Shown piece after piece: positions 11,340 through 24,320 of a stretch of DNA of 64,000 nt; within the stretch, counting starts at the first letter, position 1; every line of letters starts with the position of its first letter. The DNA comes from Lelliottia sp. WAP21 (GTDB lineage Bacteria > Pseudomonadota > Gammaproteobacteria > Enterobacterales > Enterobacteriaceae). The position numbers and the translations under genes are program-made. Location of the stretch: positions 310,001 through 374,000 of the forward strand of contig NZ_JAIWPG020000003.1 of assembly GCF_020532665.2 (NCBI RefSeq), written 5' to 3'. The notes under the pieces were generated by a model. The model did not search any database, was not told the DNA's origin, and saw only the letters and a list, made by a program, of their open reading frames with translations.

Positions 11340-12066
11340 GATGCAAACCCTGAAAATTGAAGTAGTGCGTTACAACCCGGAAGTGGATACCGCACCACAC
11401 AGCGCATTCTATGATGTCCCTTACGACGAGCAAACTTCGTTACTCGATGCGCTGGGCTATATCAAAGATAACCTGGCACCAGATCTGAGCTACCGCTGGT
11501 CCTGTCGCATGGCGATTTGTGGCTCCTGCGGCATGATGGTCAATAAGGTGCCGAAACTGGCCTGTAAAACCTTCCTGCGCGAATACACCAAAGGCATCAA
11601 GGTGGAAGCGCTGGGCAACTTCCCGATTGAGCGCGATTTGGTGGTCGACATGACCCACTTTATTGAAAGTCTGGAAGCCATTAAGCCTTATATCATTGGC
11701 AACCCGCGCACGCCGGATCAAGGGCCGAACACGCAAACCCCGGCTCAGATGGCGAAATACCATCAATTTTCCGGCTGTATTAACTGCGGCCTGTGCTACG
11801 CGGCGTGCCCGCAGTTCGGTCTCAATAAAGAGTTTATCGGTCCGGCGGCCATCACCCTGGCCCATCGCTATAACGAAGACAGCCGTGACCACGGCAAAAA
11901 AGAACGTATGGCACAGCTGAACAGCCAGAATGGCGTCTGGAGCTGTACTTTCGTGGGTTATTGCTCCGAAGTGTGTCCGAAGCATGTCGACCCTGCCGCC
12001 GCTATTCAGCAGGGAAAAGTGGAAAGTTCGAAAGACTTTCTTATCGCTACCCTGAAACCACGCTAA
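11332..12066 (+). CDS. frdB: Fumarate reductase iron-sulfur subunit
   Basis: A 244-residue electron-transfer subunit carrying three iron-sulfur clusters between the quinol site and FrdA. The N-terminal ferredoxin domain binds 2Fe-2S ([11 protein letters not shown] followed by a later Cys). The C-terminal domain binds 4Fe-4S and 3Fe-4S ([12 protein letters not shown] and [11 protein letters not shown]). The start at 11332 matches the conserved MAEM N-terminus and overlaps the frdA stop; a longer open frame from 11293 lies inside frdA and is not needed. Confidence 0.98.
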   Translation: MAEMQTLKIEVVRYNPEVDTAPHSAFYDVPYDEQTSLLDALGYIKDNLAPDLSYRWSCRMAICGSCGMMVNKVPKLACKTFLREYTKGIKVEALGNFPIERDLVVDMTHFIESLEAIKPYIIGNPRTPDQGPNTQTPAQMAKYHQFSGCINCGLCYAACPQFGLNKEFIGPAAITLAHRYNEDSRDHGKKERMAQLNSQNGVWSCTFVGYCSEVCPKHVDPAAAIQQGKVESSKDFLIATLKPR

Positions 12067-12076
12067 GGAGTGCATG

Positions 12077-12472
12077 ATGACGACTAAACGCAAAGCCTAC
12101 GTGCGGCCAATGCCGTCCAACTGGTGGAAGAATCTGCCGTTTTATCGCTTCTATATGCTGCGTGAAGGCACGGCAGTACCCGCCGTCTGGTTCAGTCTGG
12201 AGCTGATGTACGGCCTGTTTGCGCTCAAACATGGCCCGGAAACCTGGGCCAGCTTTGTCGGCTTTTTGCAAAACCCGATTGTGGTAATTCTGAACCTGAT
12301 CGTGCTTGCTGCCGCGCTGTTACACACCAAGACCTGGTTTGAGCTGGCTCCTAAAGCCGCCAATATCATCGTTAAAGGCGAAAAAATGGGACCAGAGCCA
12401 GTTATCAAAGGGCTTTGGGCGGTGACTGCGGTTGTGACTGTGGTCGTTCTGTTTGTTGCCCTGTTCTGGTAA
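12077..12472 (+). CDS. frdC: Fumarate reductase membrane anchor FrdC
   Basis: A 131-residue inner-membrane subunit with three helices that anchors FrdAB and helps form the menaquinol site. There are two adjacent ATGs (12074, 12077). I prefer 12077 because AAGGAG (12065-12070) then sits six bases upstream and the N-terminus becomes MTTKRK, as in E. coli. It lies 10 bases after frdB. Confidence 0.96.
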   Translation: MTTKRKAYVRPMPSNWWKNLPFYRFYMLREGTAVPAVWFSLELMYGLFALKHGPETWASFVGFLQNPIVVILNLIVLAAALLHTKTWFELAPKAANIIVKGEKMGPEPVIKGLWAVTAVVTVVVLFVALFW

Positions 12473-12482
12473 GGAGACCTGT

Positions 12483-12842
12483 GTGATTAATCCAAATCCA
12501 AAACGTTCTGACGAGCCGGTATTCTGGGGCCTCTTTGGCGCAGGCGGCATGTGGAGCGCTATCGTCGCGCCGGTGATCGTGCTGCTGGTGGCGATTTTGC
12601 TGCCGCTGGGGTTATTCCCGGGAGATGCGCTGGGCTATGACCGCGTGCTGGCATTTGCGAGCAGCTTTATTGGTCGGGTGTTCATCTTCCTGATGATTGT
12701 CCTGCCGCTGTGGCTGGGTCTGCATCGTATACATCACGCCATGCATGACCTCAAAATCCACGTACCAAACGGTAAATGGGTCTTCTACGGTCTGGCAACG
12801 ATACTGACAGTGGTCACCCTGATTGCTGTTGTCACCCTCTGA
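12483..12842 (+). CDS. frdD: Fumarate reductase membrane anchor FrdD
   Basis: The 119-residue second membrane anchor, with three predicted helices. It starts at GTG (12483) behind AAGGAG (12471-12476), giving the expected [17 protein letters not shown]-terminus; the longer frame from 12453 overlaps frdC. In E. coli the ampC promoter lies within frdD. Here ampC has its own divergent regulatory region with ampR, so that arrangement does not apply. Confidence 0.97.
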   Translation: MINPNPKRSDEPVFWGLFGAGGMWSAIVAPVIVLLVAILLPLGLFPGDALGYDRVLAFASSFIGRVFIFLMIVLPLWLGLHRIHHAMHDLKIHVPNGKWVFYGLATILTVVTLIAVVTL

Positions 12843-12848
12843 ATAAAC

Positions 12849-12874
12849 AGGCCCGCAGGTTTGCGGGCCTTTTT
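12849..12874 (+). terminator. frd operon terminator
   Basis: A 9-bp stem AGGCCCGCA/TGCGGGCCT (12849-12857, 12862-12870) is followed by five T. It overlaps the ampR stop codon by two bases, so it separates the convergent frd and ampR transcripts. Confidence 0.9.
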
Positions 12875-13748
12875 ACTTCGGCATTTTTTCTACCAGCCAC
12901 TGCGCAAAATCCTGCATCGCCGGCGTTTCAGCGCGCGACTGTAAGCGCGTCAGCCAGTAACTCCCCAGATCAATCTGCGTCGCAAAAGGCTGTACGATGC
13001 GCTCGCCATTGATCAGATGCGAAAACATGGTGACAGGGGCAATCGCAATGCCAACCCCTGCCTGTGCGGCCTCCAGCATCGTCACCGAGGAGTCAAAGAC
13101 CATCACCCGGTGCGTTGGCGCTGGCGGCTGTTCTCCCTGAGCCTGCATCCAGATTGCCCATTCATCACGCCGGTAAGAGCGCAACAGCGTATATTTCAGC
13201 ATATCAGCCGGAACCTTAAGCCTGGCGGCAATATCGGGCGTACAGAGCGGGGCCATCGGCGCTGCGCAAAGCCATACGGCTTCGGTACCATGCCACGCGC
13301 CCCCACCGTAGCGTATCGTATAATCCAGCCCTTCAGCCGCCGGATCGACCCGGTTGTTATGGGTGGAGAGATGCAGATCGATATGCGGATAACGCCGGCG
13401 AAAATCCTCCAGCTGGGAAAAAAGCATTCCCGTGGCAAAGGTACCCACCACCCCGACCTTGAGTTTTTCTTGCGCTTGCTTATGGGCAAACCGATCTAAC
13501 ATGCCGGCAATACGATCGAAGGAGTCGTTCAGCACGGGCAGCAAATTTTCCCCCTCGGTCGTCAGCATCAGCCCCCGCGAGACACGCACAAAAAGCTGGC
13601 AGTTCAGCTGTTGTTCGAGTGATTTTACGTGCTGGCTAATCGCAGAATGCGTGACGTTTAGCTCGATGGCGGCATGCGTGAAGCTAAGATGCCTGGCGGC
13701 AGCTTCAAAGGCACGAAGGGAATTAAGCGGAATATAGCTGCGCGTCAT
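12873..13748 (-). CDS. ampR: LysR-type regulator of ampC, AmpR
   Basis: A 291-residue regulator with an N-terminal winged HTH (about residues 5-65) and a periplasmic-binding-protein-like effector domain that senses muropeptides: UDP-MurNAc-pentapeptide represses and anhydro-muropeptides activate. Start ATG 13748 gives the conserved MTRSYIPLNSLRAFE N-terminus. Gly102 and Asp135, positions where substitutions are known to cause constitutive AmpC expression, have the wild-type residues here. It is divergent from ampC with 133 bases between. Strong similarity to Enterobacter and Citrobacter AmpR. Confidence 0.96.
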   Translation of the reverse strand: MTRSYIPLNSLRAFEAAARHLSFTHAAIELNVTHSAISQHVKSLEQQLNCQLFVRVSRGLMLTTEGENLLPVLNDSFDRIAGMLDRFAHKQAQEKLKVGVVGTFATGMLFSQLEDFRRRYPHIDLHLSTHNNRVDPAAEGLDYTIRYGGGAWHGTEAVWLCAAPMAPLCTPDIAARLKVPADMLKYTLLRSYRRDEWAIWMQAQGEQPPAPTHRVMVFDSSVTMLEAAQAGVGIAIAPVTMFSHLINGERIVQPFATQIDLGSYWLTRLQSRAETPAMQDFAQWLVEKMPK

Positions 13749-13756
13749 TATCGGTC

Positions 13757-13823
13757 CGTTAGAAAAATTAACACCTAATGCTAAATTTACCCGTTTGTCA
13801 CGCGCAGTCAAATCCTCCACACT
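13757..13823. promoter_or_regulatory. ampR-ampC divergent control region
   Basis: The intergenic 13749-13881 holds an A/T-rich segment with a LysR-type T-N11-A signature near the GCTAAATTTACC stretch, the expected AmpR site. For ampC there is a TTGTCA -35 (13795-13800) and, 17 bases on, a weak CACACT -10 (13818-13823). The layout matches the Citrobacter/Enterobacter region as I remember it. Confidence 0.6.
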
Positions 13824-13878
13824 GTGTCCGTCTGATGGGCCCTGACATCCCCCCCTATAACCCTGTTACGGAAGATAA

Positions 13879-15027
<1,149 letters not shown>

Positions 15028-15036
15028 ACAGCCGTT

Positions 15037-15085
15037 GGCGTTGCGCTTATCTGAACATGATTTGAGGGCGGATAAGCGTTGCGCC
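15037..15085. repeat. REP-like inverted repeat pair
   Basis: Two imperfect GGCG..GCGCTTATC-type units face each other (15037-15051 and 15070-15085), forming a long hairpin between ampC and blc. Resembles enterobacterial REP/BIME elements. Confidence 0.55.
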
Positions 15086-15166
15086 TGCCCGTAAAATTTT
15101 CAGCACAATACCCGCATTTTCCTTGCTGTCATCTACACTTAACAAAAAAACAGCAAGGATATAGCT

Positions 15167-15697
15167 ATGCGCATTCTGCCTGTTATCGCCGCGGTGACAG
15201 CCGCGTTTTTAGTGGTTGCTTGTAGCTCGCCCACCCCACCTCCTGGCGTCACCGTCGTCAGTCAATTCGATGCTCAACGTTTTTTAGGTAAATGGTATGA
15301 AATCGCCCGCTTCGATCATCGCTTCGAGAGTGGCCTTCAGCGCGTAACGGCGACGTACAGCAAGATGGATGATGGCGGTCTTCAGGTCATTAATCGGGGA
15401 TACAATCCGGACAGAGGCATGTGGCAGCAAACGATCGGAAAGGCGTACTTTACGGGGGCGCCGACGCGCGCCGCGTTAAAAGTGTCATTCTTTGGCCCCT
15501 TCTACGGGGGATACAACGTGATCGCACTGGACAGAGAATACCGTCATGCGCTGGTCTGCGGACCGGATCGCGACTATCTGTGGATACTGTCACGAACGCC
15601 AACCCTCTCCAAAGAGATGAAAGAGCAAATGCTGGATGTCGCGACCCGGCAAGGGTTTGATGTCTCGAAATTAATATGGGTTGAACAGCCCCATTAA
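15167..15697 (+). CDS. blc: Outer-membrane lipoprotein Blc (bacterial lipocalin)
   Basis: A 176-residue lipocalin that binds lysophospholipids at the outer membrane. The signal peptide ends in a lipobox (LVVAC, Cys19) and the following Ser favours outer-membrane sorting. The lipocalin GKWYEIARF motif is at about 42-50. It is induced in stationary phase in E. coli (sigma-S). The last bases overlap the end of the convergent sugE gene by 4 bases. The neighbourhood ampC-blc-sugE is the usual one. Confidence 0.96.
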   Translation: MRILPVIAAVTAAFLVVACSSPTPPPGVTVVSQFDAQRFLGKWYEIARFDHRFESGLQRVTATYSKMDDGGLQVINRGYNPDRGMWQQTIGKAYFTGAPTRAALKVSFFGPFYGGYNVIALDREYRHALVCGPDRDYLWILSRTPTLSKEMKEQMLDVATRQGFDVSKLIWVEQPH

Positions 15698-16011
15698 TGG
15701 GTGCTGAGTTTCAGCCCAATAATTCCCGCCACGATTAATGCGAGGCTGGCAATACGCGCCAGGCTCGCAGATTCGCCCAGCAGCAAAATACCGGTAATGG
15801 CAGCCCCCACTGCGCCAATCCCCGTCCAGACGGCATAAGCCGTACCGACCGGCAGCGAACGCATCGCCCATGACAGCAGCACAATACTGACAATCATGGC
15901 ACTCACCGTAATGATGCTTGGCGTCAAACGGGTAAAACCATGGGTATATTTCAGGCCAATGGCCCACACCACTTCCAGCAAACCGGCAATAAACAGAATA
16001 AACCAGGACAT
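15694..16011 (-). CDS. gdx: Guanidinium exporter Gdx (SugE), SMR family
   Basis: A 105-residue small multidrug resistance protein with four membrane helices that exports guanidinium in exchange for protons as a dual-topology dimer. The SMR active-site Glu in helix 1 (GLLEVVWA) and the family motif [14 protein letters not shown] are present. A guanidine-II riboswitch precedes it, which supports guanidinium rather than multidrug export. It starts at ATG 16011 behind AAGGAG. Confidence 0.96.
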   Translation of the reverse strand: MSWFILFIAGLLEVVWAIGLKYTHGFTRLTPSIITVSAMIVSIVLLSWAMRSLPVGTAYAVWTGIGAVGAAITGILLLGESASLARIASLALIVAGIIGLKLSTH

Positions 16012-16034
16012 ATCAGGCTCCTTAACTCAAATAA

Positions 16035-16090
16035 CAGTCTGGGGCCGTCCCCGATGGAAGAAGCGCTTACAGGTCGTCCTGTAAGGCTGA
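16035..16090 (-). promoter_or_regulatory. Guanidine-II (mini-ykkC) riboswitch of gdx
   Basis: On the minus strand there are two hairpins with the diagnostic ACGR tetraloops: CTTACAGG-ACGA-CCTGTAAG (16066-16085) and GGGG-ACGG-CCCC (16041-16052), 13 bases apart. The gdx Shine-Dalgarno follows closely. Both stems are perfectly paired. Known biology: guanidinium bridges the two loops and frees the ribosome-binding site. Confidence 0.93.
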
Positions 16091-16273
16091 GTGAGAATGA
16101 CATTCTGCTCAGAAAGCGATTTTATTTCAATCCATTTACGTCAGGCTGTTTAAAGCGAGAAATAGCCTCAGTATGCAACGTAGTTCAGTCCTTTATCACT
16201 CATCGGACTTCCCTATGATGGTGTGCTTTCTGAGGGCCGGAAGCGAAAACCCTTTCCCAACTGTGAATCCACT

Positions 16274-16885
16274 ATGTTCAAAATTTTGTTGATTGACCGA
16301 TGTCACTTCACCCGTTCGGGCTTTGAAGCGTGGCTCAATCATTCCGGACTGCTCCCGGGCACCTTTATGGTCGCCGGGCTGAACAATCTGTTTCTTGCCA
16401 GAGAGCATATCCTGCACTGGAAACCCTCGCTGGTTATCGCTGATGTAGACAGTTTTATGCAGGATATTCAGTCTGTGCAGCAACTCTCGTCTTTATTGAT
16501 TGCCAGTGAAACCGTACCCTTTATTTTGCTGCAATCCGGGGGAGAATCAGCGGAGAAACCCGAGATGTCGGGCTATTTAAACCAATATCCTCTCTGGGCA
16601 ACGCTTGAGAAAAAAGCGTCACTCGACACGCTGGCAACCGTGATTAACGATGCCCTGAGCGCATGTGTTAGCTATGAATTGCCCAAAATGGCTACGCCTT
16701 TACTGACGCGGCAGGAAGAGAGGGTTTTGGCGCTGTGGCTGGAAGGAGCCAGCAATCAGAAGATTGCCAGTAAGCTGAGTATTAATGGTAAAACGGTCTA
16801 TACCTACAAACGCAATATCCGCATGAAATTACACATGGATACTCGCTTTTCACCGTTTTTATCGCTTACCGAAGTGGCAAGCTGA
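16274..16885 (+). CDS. ecnR: LuxR-type regulator EcnR
   Basis: A protein of about 203 residues with a degenerate N-terminal receiver-like region beginning FKILLIDRCHF and a C-terminal LuxR HTH (about 140-195; LTRQEERVLALWLEG, then NQKIASKLSINGKTVYTYKR). The phospho-acceptor pattern of true response regulators is not obvious. The gene sits beside ecnBA, matching ecnR described next to the entericidin locus in Citrobacter and Enterobacter. The start is uncertain: ATG 16274 fits homologues, but an in-frame GTG at 16223 would add 17 residues; neither has a strong ribosome site. Confidence 0.75.
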   Translation: MFKILLIDRCHFTRSGFEAWLNHSGLLPGTFMVAGLNNLFLAREHILHWKPSLVIADVDSFMQDIQSVQQLSSLLIASETVPFILLQSGGESAEKPEMSGYLNQYPLWATLEKKASLDTLATVINDALSACVSYELPKMATPLLTRQEERVLALWLEGASNQKIASKLSINGKTVYTYKRNIRMKLHMDTRFSPFLSLTEVAS

Positions 16886-16925
16886 CGGTACGGTAAAGAT
16901 CCCGCACCGTACCGTCCGGGCTTGA

Positions 16926-17072
16926 TTAGTTCTGGGCTTTGGTTGCTGCACCTGAAATCGCGCTGCCACCATCTGAAATGTCTTCGCCCACACCACGCGT
17001 GGTGTTACAGGCGGTCAGAACAGAGGAAAGCACCAGTACAGAAAAGATCGCTGCAATTGTTTTCTTAACCAT
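16926..17072 (-). CDS. ecnB: Entericidin B lipoprotein
   Basis: A 48-residue lipoprotein precursor. The signal peptide begins [15 protein letters not shown] and ends with lipobox LTAC, followed by the entericidin core [18 protein letters not shown]. In E. coli EcnB promotes bacteriolysis in stationary phase and is opposed by EcnA. It lies 107 bases after ecnA and converges on ecnR. Confidence 0.95.
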   Translation of the reverse strand: MVKKTIAAIFSVLVLSSVLTACNTTRGVGEDISDGGSAISGAATKAQN

Positions 17073-17179
17073 AATATCTTCCTTTTATAGCCAATGTTAT
17101 TTGTGTATAGCTAACTAAGAATAGACAAAATCCCGTGCAATGAGGGAAAAGGAAGGAATTTTAGGAAAATTTAACAGTA

Positions 17180-17314
17180 TTAGCTGGCGGCGTGCGAAAT
17201 GGCATTACCCAATGATTTGATATCTTCGCCGACACCACGTGCGGTATTACAACCAGAAATGAGTGCGCTGGACAGCGCCAGTAACAGCAGAATCTTAACG
17301 GTACGTTTCATCAT
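17180..17314 (-). CDS. ecnA: Entericidin A lipoprotein
   Basis: A 44-residue lipoprotein precursor: MMKRTVKILLLLALSS, lipobox ISGC, then NTARGVGEDIKSLGNAIS. It resembles EcnB strongly after the Cys (shared N-T-x-RGVGEDI). E. coli EcnA is the antidote to EcnB. Tandem ATGs occur at 17314 and 17311. Order efp-ecnA-ecnB-sugE is as in E. coli, with ecnR added. Confidence 0.94.
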   Translation of the reverse strand: MMKRTVKILLLLALSSALISGCNTARGVGEDIKSLGNAISHAAS

Positions 17315-17370
17315 CCCTGCCCGAATCAATCAGGCGCAGCGGGCGCTGCGCCTCTCAACATTTACATGAA

Positions 17371-17937
17371 TTACTTCACGCGGGATACGTATTCGCCAGA
17401 GCGGGTATCCACTTTGATCACTTCGCCCGTCTGAACGAACAGTGGCACTTTAACCACGGCGCCAGTAGACAGTTTCGCTGGCTTGCCGCCAGTACCTGCG
17501 GTATCGCCCTTCAGACCTGGATCGGTTTCAACGATTTCCAGTTCAACGAAGTTTGGTGGGGTCACAGCGATAGGCTGACCGTTCCACAGCGTCACGATGC
17601 ACTCAGCCTGATCCAGCAGCCATTTCGCGCTTTCGCCAACGGCTTTCTCGTCCGCAGACAGCTGTTCAAACGTCGTGTTATTCATGAAATGATAGAACTC
17701 ACCGTCGTTGTACAGGTAAGTCAGGTTCATATCGACTACATCTGCGCCTTCAGCGGAGTCAGTAGACTTGAAGGTTTTTTCTACACGGGTGCCGGTCAGC
17801 AGGCGACGCAGTTTAACGCGTGCAAACGCCTGGCCTTTACCTGGTTTAACGAATTCGCTGGCTTCAACCGCGTACGGTTCGCCGTCCATCATGATTTTAA
17901 GACCAGCACGAAAATCGTTGCTATAGTAAGTCGCCAT
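17371..17937 (-). CDS. efp: Translation elongation factor P
   Basis: A 188-residue, three-domain tRNA-mimic that relieves ribosome stalling at polyproline stretches. The modified lysine, Lys34, is in the loop KPGKGQAF and is intact, so the protein can be beta-lysylated by EpmA/EpmB and then hydroxylated by EpmC (not in this window). It is divergent from epmB with 41 bases between starts. Length and sequence match E. coli EF-P closely. Confidence 0.98.
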   Translation of the reverse strand: MATYYSNDFRAGLKIMMDGEPYAVEASEFVKPGKGQAFARVKLRRLLTGTRVEKTFKSTDSAEGADVVDMNLTYLYNDGEFYHFMNNTTFEQLSADEKAVGESAKWLLDQAECIVTLWNGQPIAVTPPNFVELEIVETDPGLKGDTAGTGGKPAKLSTGAVVKVPLFVQTGEVIKVDTRSGEYVSRVK

Positions 17938-17978
17938 AAGGCCCTCTGAAAATTGTTAACTGGTAGCTAAGCCACAAA

Positions 17979-19007
17979 ATGGCGCATATTGTAACCCTAA
18001 ATACCCCGTCCAGAGAAGATTGGTTATCGCAACTTGCCGATGTAATCACCAGTCCTGATGAATTACTCCATCTTTTAGAGCTGGATAAGCATGAACACCT
18101 GCTCGCTGGCCGTGAGGCAAAGCGACTCTTTCCGCTGCGCGTACCCCGCGCATTTGTCGCGCGTATGGAGAAAGGCAATCCCGACGATCCCCTGCTAAAA
18201 CAAACGATTAGCGCCCAAGATGAGTTTATCACCGCGCCAGGTTTCAGCACCGATCCGCTGGAAGAACAAAACAGCGCGGTGCCCGGACTGCTGCACAAAT
18301 ACCAGAACCGCGCACTATTACTGGTAAAGGGTGGATGCGCCGTAAATTGTCGATATTGCTTCCGCCGCCACTTCCCGTATGCCGAAAATCAGGGCAATAA
18401 GCGCAACTGGCAGGTGGCAATGGACTACATTGCGGCCCATCCTGAGCTTGATGAGATCATTTTCTCTGGCGGCGATCCCTTGATGGCAAAAGATCATGAG
18501 CTGGACTGGCTCCTGACGCAGCTGGAGTCCCTCCCGCACATTAAGCGTCTGCGCATTCACAGCCGACTGCCGATTGTGATCCCCGCACGAATCACCGACG
18601 GGTTAGTCTCGCGTCTGGAACAGTCGCGTTTGCAGGTGTTGCTGGTCAATCATATCAATCATGCCAATGAGATTGATGACGCATTTCGCGCGGCCATGAG
18701 CCGGATGCGTAAGGCGGGGATCACGCTGCTCAATCAGAGCGTGCTGCTGCGTGGCGTAAACGATAGTGCCCGCGCGCTGGCGGATTTGAGCAATGCGCTA
18801 TTTGATGCGGGTGTAATGCCCTATTATCTCCACGTTCTCGACCGGGTGCAGGGCGCTGCGCATTTTATGGTGAGTGACGAAGAGGCACGGCAAATAATGC
18901 GTGAACTGTTGACGCTGGTATCAGGGTATATGGTCCCCAAACTGGCGCGCGAAATTGGCGGTGAACCCAGTAAAACGCCGCTGGATTTGCAATTGCGCCA
19001 GCGTTGA
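17979..19007 (+). CDS. epmB: EF-P-specific L-lysine 2,3-aminomutase EpmB
   Basis: A 342-residue radical SAM enzyme that converts (S)-alpha-lysine to (R)-beta-lysine for EF-P. The CxxxCxxC motif is Cys120, Cys124 and Cys127 (GGCAVNCRYCFRR). The C-terminal PLP-binding region follows, with the lysine-aminomutase features HVLDRVQGAAHF. It is divergent from its target gene efp. Confidence 0.96.
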   Translation: MAHIVTLNTPSREDWLSQLADVITSPDELLHLLELDKHEHLLAGREAKRLFPLRVPRAFVARMEKGNPDDPLLKQTISAQDEFITAPGFSTDPLEEQNSAVPGLLHKYQNRALLLVKGGCAVNCRYCFRRHFPYAENQGNKRNWQVAMDYIAAHPELDEIIFSGGDPLMAKDHELDWLLTQLESLPHIKRLRIHSRLPIVIPARITDGLVSRLEQSRLQVLLVNHINHANEIDDAFRAAMSRMRKAGITLLNQSVLLRGVNDSARALADLSNALFDAGVMPYYLHVLDRVQGAAHFMVSDEEARQIMRELLTLVSGYMVPKLAREIGGEPSKTPLDLQLRQR

Positions 19008-19012
19008 GAGGC

Positions 19013-19063
19013 GGGTGGCGCTACGCTTATCTGCCCTGTGGGTCAGACGCAGCGCCATCCGGC
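19013..19063. repeat. REP-like element (two facing units)
   Basis: A GGTGGCGCTACGCTTATCTGCCC unit on the plus strand faces a CCGGATGGCGCTGCGTC unit on the minus strand, between convergent epmB and yjeI. Confidence 0.5.
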
Positions 19064-19071
19064 TTGTTAAA

Positions 19072-19425
19072 TCAGTTCGGGCACTTGTAAACCTGACCGT
19101 TCATTTGGCTGGCGGTCGGTACAAAGCTGGACAGCATCCCCTGCGTCGGGCTGCTCACGCCATAAATCACGTTGCCGCCCATCTGTGCGGCCTGATTACG
19201 CAGAGCATTTGCCGCGCCGCGCATCGAACCACCTTCGTCGCCATGCTGGCCAGACAGCCAGTTACTCTGCTCGCCGCTTGCCGTGCCGATTAACTGGCAT
19301 TCACTGCCCGGCTTATCTTCCACAAAGCGAACGCCCTGTCCCGCAGCCGACAGTTCGTTACTGGAACTACAACCCGCCAGCAGCAAGGCTGCCCCTACGA
19401 TCCCTGCACAGACTTTTACGCGCAT
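19072..19425 (-). CDS. yjeI: DUF4156 lipoprotein YjeI
   Basis: A 117-residue predicted lipoprotein: signal peptide with lipobox LLAGC followed by SSSNELS, then a conserved region containing GEQSNWLSGQHGDEGGSMRG. Function unknown. ATG 19425 behind AGGAA is chosen over an upstream in-frame ATG at 19515, which would put 30 residues ahead of the signal sequence. Confidence 0.93.
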   Translation of the reverse strand: MRVKVCAGIVGAALLLAGCSSSNELSAAGQGVRFVEDKPGSECQLIGTASGEQSNWLSGQHGDEGGSMRGAANALRNQAAQMGGNVIYGVSSPTQGMLSSFVPTASQMNGQVYKCPN

Positions 19426-19669
19426 GTTATTCCTCGTTTTACATAAGCTGGACAGTAGTTGTCCGTGTGTAAATCTTATACCTAAAAGATGACCAAAAGA
19501 AAAACCCCTGGTCATTATCTGCGATGCATCCGCAAGAACGCGTCTGCCGCCTAAATGGATTCTGATAATACCCGCCCTGATATCGTTTTTTGCGGCATTT
19601 TTTGCTCTAAGTAGCGATTCACTGGCGCATTTTTAGGCGCCCCGCAGGGACGATTCATCAGGAGGTCGC

Positions 19670-20335
19670 ATGAGTAAGGCATCCCTCAGCCAGGGAAAGG
19701 TACCCTGGACAGGATATCTCGCGTTTATTATCACCATTATTTTCTTTTCCGGCTTTTTTTCTCACACCACCGAATGGTGGAGAGTATTTGATTTTACCGT
19801 ACTCAACGGCACGTTTGGTCAGATAAGTAGCGCCTCCCCCACGCCGGTCTCTTTCCGCGGCAGCGGCGGAACGGGGGCGAAAGATGGTTTCCTGTTTGCC
19901 CTGGAGCTGGCGCCTTCGGTTATTTTATCGCTGGGGATCATTGCCGTTACCGAAGGGCTCGGTGGCCTTCGCGCCGCACAGCAGTTGATGACCCCAGTGT
20001 TAAAACCTTTACTGGGGATTCCGGGCATTTGCTCGCTGGCGCTGATCGCTAATCTACAAAACACCGACGCCGCCGCCGGGATGACGCGAGAGATGGCCGA
20101 AGAAGGCACCATTACCGATCATGAACGCGCCATTTTCGCCACCTTCCAGACCAGCGGCAGTGCCATTATTACCAATTACTTTTCGTCTGGCGCCGCCCTT
20201 TTCACCAGTATCACCGTTCCGGTGATTACACCCCTGGCGGTCATTCTCGTGTTTAAGTTTATCGGGGCTAATTTTCTACGCCTGTGGATAGCGCAGATTG
20301 AAGGTCGCCAGCATGAGGAGGCGCAAAATGACTGA
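19670..20335 (+). CDS. yjiH: Inner-membrane protein YjiH (nucleoside-recognition/Gate domain)
   Basis: A 221-residue multi-helix membrane protein closely resembling E. coli YjiH, with a SpmA/nucleoside-recognition type domain (GLGGLRAAQQLMTPVLKPLLGIPG). It overlaps yjiG by 8 bases, so the two are likely co-translated halves of one transporter-like unit. The substrate is unknown. In E. coli yjiHG sits by iadA, suggesting peptide or amino-acid metabolism; iadA is absent here. Good ribosome site AGGAGG 8 bases before the ATG. Confidence 0.88.
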   Translation: MSKASLSQGKVPWTGYLAFIITIIFFSGFFSHTTEWWRVFDFTVLNGTFGQISSASPTPVSFRGSGGTGAKDGFLFALELAPSVILSLGIIAVTEGLGGLRAAQQLMTPVLKPLLGIPGICSLALIANLQNTDAAAGMTREMAEEGTITDHERAIFATFQTSGSAIITNYFSSGAALFTSITVPVITPLAVILVFKFIGANFLRLWIAQIEGRQHEEAQND

Positions 20336-20789
20336 ACAAGTGCGTAAAAATGTCATGGATCTGTTTATCGAGGGTGCCCGACGCGGATTTACCATTGCGA
20401 CGACCAGCCTTCTGCCGAATGTGGTCATGGCGTTTGTCATTATTCAGGCACTAAAGGTCACCGGTCTTCTGGATATCGTCGGCAAAGTCTGTGAACCCGT
20501 TATGGCATTGTGGGGACTGCCCGGCGAGGCCGCTACCGTCCTGCTGGCTGCGGTGATGAGTATGGGCGGGGGCGTGGGTGTCTGTGCAAGCCTGGTGGCT
20601 GCCGGTACGCTCAATGGGCATGATGCCACCGTGCTGCTGCCCGCCATCTATCTGATGGGGAACCCGGTACAGAACACCGGACGTTGCCTGGGCACCGCGG
20701 GTGTTAATCCCAAATACTATCCACACATTATTGCCGTGTGCGCGATTAACGCGCTGCTTTCGCTGTGGGTGATGCAACTGCTGGTCTAA
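20328..20789 (+). CDS. yjiG: Inner-membrane protein YjiG (SpmB-like)
   Basis: A 153-residue membrane protein, close to E. coli YjiG, with a second nucleoside-recognition/Gate domain (AVMSMGGGVGVCASLVAAG and MGNPVQNTGRCLGT). ATG 20328 overlaps the yjiH stop and has GAGGAGG upstream. Function unknown. The paired SpmA/SpmB arrangement occurs widely, but the role of this pair outside sporulation is not settled. Confidence 0.88.
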   Translation: MTEQVRKNVMDLFIEGARRGFTIATTSLLPNVVMAFVIIQALKVTGLLDIVGKVCEPVMALWGLPGEAATVLLAAVMSMGGGVGVCASLVAAGTLNGHDATVLLPAIYLMGNPVQNTGRCLGTAGVNPKYYPHIIAVCAINALLSLWVMQLLV

Positions 20790-20792
20790 ACG

Positions 20793-20826
20793 AAAAACCC
20801 CCGGATATTGCTATCCGGGGGTTTGA
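20793..20826. terminator. Bidirectional terminator between yjiG and groEL
   Basis: A 13-bp perfect stem AAACCCCCGGATA/TATCCGGGGGTTT (20795-20807, 20812-20824) with A and T runs on both sides serves the convergent yjiHG and groESL transcripts. Confidence 0.88.
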
Positions 20827-20889
20827 ACATCGTAAGGATGTTATGCCCCGCTCTGCCTGCTGACAGGCAAAATGCAGGGCACAGGGCAA

Positions 20890-22545
<1,656 letters not shown>

Positions 22546-22572
22546 TCAAATTCGTTCAGTTTCGTGCGCGAA

Positions 22573-24287
<1,715 letters not shown>

Positions 24288-24315
24288 TTGCCGGATGGCG
24301 CTCGCCATCCGGCAA
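24288..24315. repeat. REP hairpin
   Basis: A perfect 13-bp inverted repeat TTGCCGGATGGCG/CGCCATCCGGCAA with a 2-base loop lies between convergent yjeH and fxsA and overlaps neither. Classic REP core. Confidence 0.8.
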
Positions 24316-24320
24316 AAGAA

